A DNA stretch of 64,000 nt, from NCBI RefSeq assembly GCF_052068095.1, contig NZ_JBQHDG010000029.1, positions 1 through 64,000 of the forward strand, written 5' to 3'. The position numbers and the translations under genes are program-made. Within the stretch, counting starts at the first letter, position 1. Every line of letters begins with the position of its first letter. Of this stretch, positions 24,264 through 31,479 are shown one piece after another. Under the pieces are notes generated by a model, which had not been told where the DNA came from, did no database searches, and saw only the letters and a list, made by a program, of their open reading frames with translations. This DNA is from Phytohabitans sp052068095 (GTDB taxonomy: Bacteria > Actinomycetota > Actinomycetes > Mycobacteriales > Micromonosporaceae).

Positions 24264-25724
24264 ATGATCGGATCTCGAACGCGTGCAACCCGAAGAGCCC
24301 TGACCGCGTCCATCCTCGTGGCGGGGCTTGCTATCCCGGTCACCGTCGCAACGGCAAGCAGCGCCCAGACGGCCGCGGCGGCGGTCAGCGCAGCCGCGGG
24401 GCCGACGGTGACGCGGGTGGCGGACACCGAGCTCGACCCGCGGGCGCTGTACTTCGTGTCGTACGACGGCCTCGTGAACAACGCCTCCTACCAGCAGGAC
24501 GGCATCCTCACCTTCGGCGGCTACCAGTACGCGGCGTGGTACACAGCCAGCCGCCGAGTCGTGATCGCGCGCCGGCAGCTCCCGAGCGGGGCGTGGCAAA
24601 CACTTCAACTGCCCCACTCGTTGACGACCAACGACTCGCACAACTCCATCTCGCTTGGGGTGTCGCCGTCGGACGGCCGGTTGCACGTGGCGATGGACAC
24701 CCACGACAGCCGGGTCTTCTACGTCAAGTCCGAGGCCGGCCTCCTGACCGACGCCGGCTCCCGCAGCTGGGTGGCCACCACGTTCGGACCAGTACAGCGC
24801 ACGCTCGACGGCCTGGAGCTAGGCTCCATCACCTACCCCCAGTTCGCCATCACCCCGGAACGCCGGCTGCAACTCAGCTACCGCACCGGCAGCTCGGGCA
24901 ACGGCACAAACGAACTGGTCGAGTACGACGGCTCCACCTGGCGCCGCCTTGGCCGGTGGTCGTCGGCCACGGGCAACTGGAGCCAGCACGGCGCGACCAG
25001 TACGCGCCGCAACATGTACCTGCACGGCCTCACGTACGGGCCGAACGGCCGGCTCCACGCCGCCTTCACCTGGCGGGAGCAGAACGCCGCGGTCATGTGC
25101 AACCGCGGTGGACTCAGCAACCACGACACAGGCTATGTCTACAGCGACGACCGTGGCCGAACCTGGCGCAACAACGCCGGCCAACAGGTCGGCACCACCA
25201 ACGGCACCCTCGTTTCGGTCACCTCCCCCGGGCACGTCGTCGACGCGCTGAACGCCGACCACGCACTGATCAACCAGGAGAGCCAGACCGTCGACTCCAC
25301 CGGTCAGCCGCACGTGGTCATCAGCTACGTGCCCGGCCGATTCACCCAGTGCGTCAACAACTTCACCAGCCAGCGGCGCTCGAGCGCGCGCGCGTTCCAC
25401 CTCGTCCGCAACGCGCAGGGCACCTGGCGCAAGATCGAGATTCCGGTGGCGTTGAACGCCTTTGGCCGCTCCCAGATCGTCCTCGACAGCGCCGACAACG
25501 CCTACGTGGTCCTGCCCTACGGACGCATCGTCACCGCCAGCAAAGCCAGCGGCTGGACCGATTGGACGCTCCGATTCGACGGGTCCGGCCTGAACGCCTT
25601 CGGCGAGGTCGTCGTCGACCGCTCCCGGATGGCCACCGACGGGGTGCTGTCCATCCTGTACCAGCGGCGGTCGAGCGGCACCACACCCTCGTCAATTCGA
25701 GTCGTCGACTTCAGGCTCGACTGA
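24264..25724 (+). CDS. Secreted BNR_4-type beta-propeller protein (possible rhamnosidase or lyase)
   Basis: A 486-residue protein: signal peptide (about 1-35) then a single seven-blade propeller domain of the BNR repeat-containing type (PF15892-like). Markers are YFVSYDGLVNNASYQQDGILTFGGYQYAAWY, NDSHNSISLGVSPSDGRLHVAMDTH and ITYPQFAITPERRLQLSYRTGSSGNG. Known members of this fold include ulvan lyases, GH145 and Rha-GlcA lyases acting on arabinogalactan ends. Partner genes (beta-1,3-galactanase, GH43) make removal of terminal rhamnose from arabinogalactan the leading guess. Start ATG 24264 has AAGGAAC upstream. It shares an operon with the next gene (86-bp gap). Confidence 0.75.
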   Translation: MIGSRTRATRRALTASILVAGLAIPVTVATASSAQTAAAAVSAAAGPTVTRVADTELDPRALYFVSYDGLVNNASYQQDGILTFGGYQYAAWYTASRRVVIARRQLPSGAWQTLQLPHSLTTNDSHNSISLGVSPSDGRLHVAMDTHDSRVFYVKSEAGLLTDAGSRSWVATTFGPVQRTLDGLELGSITYPQFAITPERRLQLSYRTGSSGNGTNELVEYDGSTWRRLGRWSSATGNWSQHGATSTRRNMYLHGLTYGPNGRLHAAFTWREQNAAVMCNRGGLSNHDTGYVYSDDRGRTWRNNAGQQVGTTNGTLVSVTSPGHVVDALNADHALINQESQTVDSTGQPHVVISYVPGRFTQCVNNFTSQRRSSARAFHLVRNAQGTWRKIEIPVALNAFGRSQIVLDSADNAYVVLPYGRIVTASKASGWTDWTLRFDGSGLNAFGEVVVDRSRMATDGVLSILYQRRSSGTTPSSIRVVDFRLD

Positions 25725-25810
25725 TGTCGACAGAATCTGTAACTCCTCGGCCCGGGCGCTCAGGACCCGCGCGGGTCACAAGGCAACGACGGATCGATGG
25801 ACGGCAAACG

Positions 25811-27367
25811 ATGAAAACTTCTCCCCTCCCGGCCCGTAACCGCCGCCAACGCCGACACCCGGCCGCGCTGGCGCTGATCGGCGTGGCGGTCGTCGCCGGC
25901 GCGACGGTGCTGCTCGCGCCGCACGGGGCAAACGCGGCGACGATCGACACGTCGGCACACTACGAGATCGTGTCGCGGCACAGCGGCAAGCTGATCAATA
26001 TTGCGGGCCAGTCCACCGCGGACGGCGCCGCGGTCCAGCAGTGGACCCGCACCCAGCAGACCAACCAGCAGTTCCAGTTCGTCGACGCGGGCGGCGGCTA
26101 CTACAAGATCCGGGCCCGGCACAGCGGCAAATTGGTAGACGTGGCGAGCGCGTCCACTGCGAACGGTGCGAACGTCGTGCAGTGGGCCGACCACGGCGGG
26201 ATCAACCAGCATTTCCGGGTCGTCGACACCGACAGCGGCTACGTCAAGCTGATCAACCGCAACAGCGGCAAGGCGCTGGACGTGTGGGAGCGGTCCACCG
26301 CCGACGGCGCCCGGATCTCCCAGTACACCGACAACGGTGGGACCAACCAGCAGTGGCAGCTCGTCCGCGTCGGCACCGACCCCAGTCCGAGCGTGACTCC
26401 AACCTCGAGCCCGGGGCCCGGCCAGAAGTACGCCGGCTATCTGTTCACCCACTTCACCGGCGAGGGCACCTCCACCGGTGAGCAGGTCTACTTCGCACTC
26501 AGTCAGGGCAACGACCCGACCCGGTGGCGCCAACTCAACGGTGGACGACCCGTGCTGACCTCGAGCATCGGGACCCGCGGGGTGCGGGATCCGTTCATCA
26601 TCCGCTCACCGCAGGGCGACAAGTTCTACCAGATCGCCACCGACCTCCGGATCTACGGCAACGGCAACTGGGACGCCGCGCAGCGCACCGGCAGCAAGTC
26701 CATCGTGGTCTGGGAATCCACCGACCTGGTCAACTGGAGCACTCCACGGCTCCAGCGGATCTCCCCCGACACGGCCGGCAACACCTGGGCGCCCGAGGCG
26801 TACTACGACGAGGGCCTCGGCCAGTACGTCGTCTTCTGGGCCTCGAAGCTTTACTCCGCCAGCGACCCGAACCACACCGGCACCACCTACAACCGGATGA
26901 TGTACGCCACGACGAGCGACTTCCGGACCTTCAGCACGGCCCAGGTGTGGGTGGACAAGGGCTATTCGACCATCGATTCGACGCTCACCAAACACAACGG
27001 CACGTACTACCGGCTCACCAAAGACGAGCGGAGCAGCTCCCAGTCGGCGTGCGGCAAGTTCATCCTCGAAGAGAAGTCCACCACCATCCTCAACCGCGGC
27101 TACTCCTTCGTCGCCGAATGCATCGGCCGAGGCACGATCAGCCAGGGCGAGGGGCCAACGGTGTTCAAATCGAACACCGAGGAGCGGTGGTACATGTTCA
27201 TCGACGAGTACGGCGGCCGCGGATACATCCCCTTCACCACCACCGACCTGAACTCCGGACAGTGGACCGCGATCTCTAGCTACACGATGCCCGGCCGCCC
27301 ACGACACGGCACGGTGCTGCCTATCACCCAGGCGGAGTACGACCGGCTGCTCCAACGGTGGGGCTGA
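25811..27367 (+). CDS. GH43 glycosidase with ricin-type CBM13
   Basis: A 518-residue secreted enzyme. It has a signal peptide (about 1-42), CBM13 beta-trefoil (about 48-180, three repeats of the form SGKLxDV...QW...QxFxxV), a Ser/Pro linker and a GH43 propeller (about 197-518). Propeller markers are GVRDPFIIRSPQGDKFYQIATDL, NTWAPEAYYDEGLGQYVVFWAS, TIDSTLTKHNGTYYRLTKD and SQGEGPTVFKS. The Asp of RDPF, the Asp of TIDST and the Glu of GEGPT are the expected catalytic trio. Activity is probably alpha-L-arabinofuranosidase or beta-galactofuranosidase; motifs do not decide. An AbfB fragment follows the stop in the same frame. Confidence 0.88.
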   Translation: MKTSPLPARNRRQRRHPAALALIGVAVVAGATVLLAPHGANAATIDTSAHYEIVSRHSGKLINIAGQSTADGAAVQQWTRTQQTNQQFQFVDAGGGYYKIRARHSGKLVDVASASTANGANVVQWADHGGINQHFRVVDTDSGYVKLINRNSGKALDVWERSTADGARISQYTDNGGTNQQWQLVRVGTDPSPSVTPTSSPGPGQKYAGYLFTHFTGEGTSTGEQVYFALSQGNDPTRWRQLNGGRPVLTSSIGTRGVRDPFIIRSPQGDKFYQIATDLRIYGNGNWDAAQRTGSKSIVVWESTDLVNWSTPRLQRISPDTAGNTWAPEAYYDEGLGQYVVFWASKLYSASDPNHTGTTYNRMMYATTSDFRTFSTAQVWVDKGYSTIDSTLTKHNGTYYRLTKDERSSSQSACGKFILEEKSTTILNRGYSFVAECIGRGTISQGEGPTVFKSNTEERWYMFIDEYGGRGYIPFTTTDLNSGQWTAISSYTMPGRPRHGTVLPITQAEYDRLLQRWG

Positions 27368-27481
27368 CTCGCTCGGGTGGCATGCCGTTCGCCACTCCCG
27401 TCACGCAGGGGCGGGAGCGGCGACGGCACCATCCAACGCGTCGCGCGGACCAGCACAGGCGTCGGCGGCAGCACTCCCACC

Positions 27482-27550
27482 GTGCCGGTCAACCGGTTGC
27501 AGTCGTGCAACTTCACCAACCGGTACGTACGGCACGTCGACTATGACGTC
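27482..27550 (+). pseudogene. AbfB (CBM42) domain fragment
   Basis: Downstream of the GH43 stop, in the same reading frame, the sequence VPVNRLQSCNFTNRYVRHVDYDV matches the first repeat of AbfB arabinose-binding domains (typically LxSxNxPxRYVRHxxYxV). Only this repeat remains, and it has no start codon. It runs up against the 3' end of the oppositely oriented CE2-like gene, leaving under 30 bp. It is a remnant of a lost arabinofuranosidase or of a longer GH43 protein. Confidence 0.55.
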
Positions 27551-27575
27551 TGTTGGTCCTCCGGGGCGCTGTCAC

Positions 27576-28982
27576 TCAGATGTACTGGTCGAGGATCGGC
27601 CGCAACCGCTGCGCGATCTTCGCGTGGCCGGCGTCGGTCGGGTGGACGTTGTCGCTCGTGTCCGTGGCCGGGTTGACCCAGCCAGCGGTGTCGACGAAGT
27701 GGACCCTTGTGTCGCCGGCGGCGTTGCGGGCCGCTACGGCGTTGCGGGTCTCGGTCACGTATCGGTTGCGGAAGACGCCCATCGCGAAGATCTCGGCGTT
27801 TGGATACGCTTGGCGGACCCGCGCCAGCATGGTGATGTAGCCCTGCTGAAACTGCGTGGTCGACACGCCATGGCCGACGTCGTTGGTGCCAAGGTTGATC
27901 ACGACCGCGGTCGCCTGGTAGGTCGAGAAGTTCCAGTCGTCGTAGGTCGCCGAGTTCGACGAGCGGCGAAACCAGTCCATCATTCCGTAGCAGTCCCGGC
28001 TGACCAGGCAGGCGCCGCCCTGGGCGACCTGGGTGTGAGCGGCGCCGAGCGCCTCGGCCGCGAGCCACGGGTACGCGGTGAAGGGACGGTTGGCGTTGGG
28101 CTGACCCACCGTGATCGAGTCGCCGATGAACTCGACGAGGCTCGTCGGCCGTCCTATGGAGGTGGTCTGCGCTCCGTTGGCGAGGATGAGGCCGCCGAAA
28201 ACCGGGTCGCCCGTGTACGAGCCGGCGCGCTCGCGGTAGCCGATGCGGATGGTGTGCGAGCTGCCGGTCAGTCCACTAGCGAGGGTGATGTTGCCGGACA
28301 CGTTGCGGCGCCACTGTATCGGCGCCTGATCGATGGAGTAGTACAGGTCGATGGTGTTTCGCTGGCGTACGCCGATGGAGCTTCCGGTGAAGCGGGCCTC
28401 GAGGTAGCCGCCGGCCCAGCCCATGGCGTAGTACGCCGGATCCGATGTTTTCCAGCGGCCGTAGTACTGGATGTTCGGGTCGTTCGGCCTGCCGTTACCG
28501 CCGACGGGGTCACCGGTCACCTCGAAGTCGAGGTAGTCGGTATTCGGCAGGCCGCCCGCGGTGGTCGGGCTGAGCCGGACCGTGTTGCTGCCGGAGTTTA
28601 CCGACAGCGTCAGCGTCGCGGTCACCCATGTCGTCCACGCGCCTGTGCCCTCGAAGGACACCCCCGTGACGCGCGAGCCGTTCACCACGACGTCCGCAGG
28701 CCGGGCGGTCGTGGTGCCGTTGGCGAAACGGATGCCGAGCGTTGCCGTCCCGGCCGCCGGCGCGTTCACCGTGAACTGGGCCGCCGCGCCTACCGCGTTG
28801 TCACCGTTGCAGAACCCGGTCCCGGAATAGCCGGTGTGGTTGGAGTCGATCGTGCCGGTACAGGTCGCCGGCGCCACCTCGGCCTCGTAGCGGGTCGGCG
28901 CCGCCACCGCGGCGTTGCCTTCCAGCACCATGACCGCCGTGGCGAGCAGGGTGCACGCGATGAGCGAGGACTTGAGTCTCAT
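27576..28982 (-). CDS. CE2-like SGNH acetylesterase with N-terminal CBM35
   Basis: A 468-residue secreted esterase: signal peptide (1-28), CBM35 (about 30-155), a jelly-roll domain (about 165-270: IQYYGRWKTSDPAYYAMGWAGGYLEARFTGSS) and an SGNH domain (about 275-468). SGNH blocks are block I FIGDSITVG, block III VINLGTNDVG and the Asp/His pair in DNVHPTDAGH. The jelly-roll plus SGNH order is typical of CE2 deacetylases. It probably removes acetyl groups from galactan, mannan or pectin. ATG 28982 has AGGAG upstream. It follows CE12 on the same strand beyond a strong terminator hairpin. Confidence 0.87.
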   Translation of the reverse strand: MRLKSSLIACTLLATAVMVLEGNAAVAAPTRYEAEVAPATCTGTIDSNHTGYSGTGFCNGDNAVGAAAQFTVNAPAAGTATLGIRFANGTTTARPADVVVNGSRVTGVSFEGTGAWTTWVTATLTLSVNSGSNTVRLSPTTAGGLPNTDYLDFEVTGDPVGGNGRPNDPNIQYYGRWKTSDPAYYAMGWAGGYLEARFTGSSIGVRQRNTIDLYYSIDQAPIQWRRNVSGNITLASGLTGSSHTIRIGYRERAGSYTGDPVFGGLILANGAQTTSIGRPTSLVEFIGDSITVGQPNANRPFTAYPWLAAEALGAAHTQVAQGGACLVSRDCYGMMDWFRRSSNSATYDDWNFSTYQATAVVINLGTNDVGHGVSTTQFQQGYITMLARVRQAYPNAEIFAMGVFRNRYVTETRNAVAARNAAGDTRVHFVDTAGWVNPATDTSDNVHPTDAGHAKIAQRLRPILDQYI

Positions 28983-29057
28983 GGCTTCTCCTGATGTAAG
29001 ACCGGTCCGTCACAGGCGCGCGCTGGCGCGGCCTGGTCAAAATTCGACGTCGCCCCG

Positions 29058-29091
29058 GGCGGCCCGGCGCGTCGTACCACGCCGGGCCGCC
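29058..29091 (-). terminator. 12-bp hairpin after CE12
   Basis: GGCGGCCCGGCG (29058-29069) pairs perfectly with CGCCGGGCCGCC (29080-29091) with a 10-nt loop, 9 nt beyond the CE12 stop codon on the minus strand. Confidence 0.78.
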
Positions 29092-29099
29092 ACGGGTGG

Positions 29100-30608
29100 T
29101 CAGCGCAGGTAGCTGACCAAGGAGAGGTTGCGTTCGCGGATGCCTTCGACGACCAGGTCGGCCATCCTGCCGGCGCCATACTCGGAAAAGTGGGTGTTGT
29201 CCGTGACGCCGTCGACCGACTGGCGCAGGAAGAGCTGGGCGGAGTTGGTGGGGCCCATGGACTCGACCAGGGCTTCGCTCTTGGCGGTCAAGTCGATCAC
29301 CGGCACGCCCAGCGAGGAGCCGAGGCTACGCATCTCGGCCGGCAGGTTTACGCCGACACCGTTGATGTGCCGGGCGGTGGCGTCGAGTTGGTTGCCGTCG
29401 AACCGCCGTCGCACCGGTGGGGTGACCAGGACGGGTGTGCCGCCCCTGGCGCGCACCTGGTTGATCATCGTGGTGAGGTTGCCGCGGAAGGTCGAGGCGG
29501 TCGTGGACTTGTCGTTGTGGCCGAACTGGATCAGCACCAGGTCGTTGCTTCTGATCAACGGTCGCATCGCGGGGAACAGTGCCGAGTTGTTCAGGAAGCT
29601 GCCCGAGCTTTCGCCCGAGTCGGAGTAGTTGGCGACGACCGCGCCGGCCGCAACGTGCAAGGGCAGGATCTGCCCCCACCCGGTCCATGGAGCGAGCATT
29701 TGATCGCAGACCGTGGAGTCCCCGGCCAGGTACACCACCAGCGGATTACTCGCCGGCTGCACAGTGAGCCCGGACAGTCTCGGCGCGGGTCCTGCGAACG
29801 TCACGCTCAGCCCCGGGGTGCCGGTGCCACCTTGCCCGGTGGGTTGGCCTTCTGGCTGTCGCACGTTGATGGTGAAGACGTACTGCGTGATGGTGCCCGC
29901 GGCGGTGGTGACCGCCGGCAGGATCCGCCGGCGGGCCTCCACGGACATCGACGTGTTGCCGGCCGAGGCGCGGTCACCGATCCATGCGGTCACCGTGTAG
30001 TTGCCCGGGGAGACAGCGAAGTGGCAGGTGATCGGCGAACTCCCGGTGCACTGGGCGGGCCGACCCGGCGGCGGCGACGCCGTCATGGTGGGTGAGGCGG
30101 TCGCGGAGGGCGACGGCGAAACGCCGACCTCGACGTCGAGATAGTCGATGTTGGCCAGCCCGGTGGCGGTGGTGGGGCTGAGCCGGATGGTATTGCTGCC
30201 CGCGTTCAGCGATGCGGTCAGGGTCGCCGTGGCCCACGTCGTCCACCCGCCGGTGCCGTTGAACGCGGCGCCCGACTGTGCGGCGGCGCCATTGACGAGC
30301 ACGTCGGCGGGGCGGTTGGCGGTGGCGCCGTTGGCGTACCGGACGGCGATCGTCGCCGTGCCGGCGGCGGACGCGGTCACGGTGAACTGGGCCGCCGCTC
30401 CCGCCGTGTTGTCGCCGTTGCAGAAGCCGCTACCGGAGTAGCCGGTGTGGTTTGACTCGATGACACCGTCGCATGTGGCCGGCGAGCTTTCGACCTCGTA
30501 GCGGGTCACCGCCGCGGAAGCCACCGCGGCGGTGAGCACCGCGGCACCCGTCACCGCCACCGCCGCGCAGGCGGAGAGCAGCCCAACGCGCTGTCTGCGT
30601 GAAAGCAT
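29100..30608 (-). CDS. CE12 rhamnogalacturonan acetylesterase with N-terminal CBM35
   Basis: A 502-residue secreted deacetylase. It has a signal peptide (1-33, MLSRRQRVGLLSAC...), CBM35 (about 35-156), a Ser/Pro linker, a small beta domain (about 180-270) and a CE12 SGNH domain (about 275-502). CE12 blocks are LAGDSTVCDQMLAPWTGWGQ, GESSGSFLN, IQFGHNDKS and DNTHFSEYGA, with Ser of GDST and Asp/His of DNTH. It removes acetyl esters from rhamnogalacturonan I, opening it to the PL11 lyase. Its leader, signal peptide and CBM35 match those of the PL11 gene closely. Transcribed from promoter F. Confidence 0.93.
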   Translation of the reverse strand: MLSRRQRVGLLSACAAVAVTGAAVLTAAVASAAVTRYEVESSPATCDGVIESNHTGYSGSGFCNGDNTAGAAAQFTVTASAAGTATIAVRYANGATANRPADVLVNGAAAQSGAAFNGTGGWTTWATATLTASLNAGSNTIRLSPTTATGLANIDYLDVEVGVSPSPSATASPTMTASPPPGRPAQCTGSSPITCHFAVSPGNYTVTAWIGDRASAGNTSMSVEARRRILPAVTTAAGTITQYVFTINVRQPEGQPTGQGGTGTPGLSVTFAGPAPRLSGLTVQPASNPLVVYLAGDSTVCDQMLAPWTGWGQILPLHVAAGAVVANYSDSGESSGSFLNNSALFPAMRPLIRSNDLVLIQFGHNDKSTTASTFRGNLTTMINQVRARGGTPVLVTPPVRRRFDGNQLDATARHINGVGVNLPAEMRSLGSSLGVPVIDLTAKSEALVESMGPTNSAQLFLRQSVDGVTDNTHFSEYGAGRMADLVVEGIRERNLSLVSYLR

Positions 30609-30712
30609 GATGATCTCCAGATCGGATGATGACGAGACCCGCTACGGGGCTTGTGCAGTTGAGTGTTCGGTGGCGGGCGGGCCCCCGGCCGTGCAGCCGG
30701 ATGGGGAACGAC

Positions 30713-30726
30713 AGTGAGCGCTCACA
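30713..30726. promoter_or_regulatory. Second LacI-type operator upstream of CE12
   Basis: AGTGAGCGCTCACA lies 90 bp (about nine helical turns) downstream of the operator at 30803, in the CE12 leader. Two operators on the same transcript would allow repression by DNA looping. No separate -35/-10 of the composite type is attached to it. Confidence 0.7.
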
Positions 30727-30802
30727 GAAGCACTCGCCCGCTTGGGACCCGATGCTGATTACGTCGGCTTGTTCAGGTGGGTAGTCGAGGCCAATAGCTA
30801 TC

Positions 30803-30864
30803 TGTGAGCGCTCCCATCGCTAGCCTGCATCAGCTAGTGTCGCGATCGAGCACATAACTGTCAA
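30803..30864 (-). promoter_or_regulatory. Composite promoter with LacI-type operator, copy F
   Basis: Minus-strand -35 TTGACA (30859-30864), 17-bp spacer, -10 GACACT (30836-30841), 20-nt gap, operator TGGGAGCGCTCACA (30803-30816). It drives CE12 (start 30608). The gap 30609-31479 otherwise holds the GH51 remnant. Confidence 0.82.
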
Positions 30865-31029
30865 TCGATGCGCCTCGACTTGTTGGCGCAGCTGGCTTTG
30901 GCTCGCCAGCCGCGCACCGTGATGGTCAGCGGGGTACCGCCAGGCCGTCGCTCCAGCCGCTGGTGCTGGACAGCACGCCTCGTCCGGGCACCTGGGTCGC
31001 GCCGTCCTGGGGCAGTTACGGTCCGGCTC

Positions 31030-31406
31030 GGCGCGGCGATGGACGACTTCATCACCGGCGTCACCGCCACGATCGACGCGGTCGCCGGCCGCAAGCACAG
31101 CCGCAAGCGGGCCGGCACGGCGACGTACCCGCCGTCGCCGCCGCGGCCATCCTCGACCCTTCCACCGGGCGGCTCAGCGCGTACCTGACCAACCGCTCAG
31201 CCGAACCGGCCACCGTGACGATCCGGTCCCGAGGCGCCAGCCGCACCGCGTGGTCCGGGCGGCTCCTCGTCGCCGACGAAAGAGTCCGCGCGACCGCCTT
31301 CACCTACGGCTTCACGCCGCTGGCCACCACCGCCGGCGCCGAGCCGGACACCGTCACCGTCTCGATGCCCCCCGAGTCCTGGGCCGCGCTGACCACGACG
31401 ACGTGA
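31030..31406 (+). pseudogene. GH51 alpha-L-arabinofuranosidase remnant
   Basis: One frame reads AMDDFITGVTATIDAVAGRKHSRKR, the helix that precedes the DEWNVW segment of GH51 enzymes. At about 31,115 the homology shifts frame and continues as GDVPAVAAAAILDPSTG, then RLSAYLTNRSAEPATVTI and SMPPESWAALTTTT, the C-terminal beta domain of GH51. The central part between them is deleted, and all the catalytic barrel upstream is absent. It is the only gene debris in the CE12-GH59 gap. The region 30,890-31,030 next to it is not recognised. Confidence 0.68.
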
Positions 31407-31479
31407 GCAGACCCCATGCACAGGCGGATCCGGGTTCACCGTTTTGTTGGGGAGGCGGCGGCCAGCATCTGGCAGGTGC

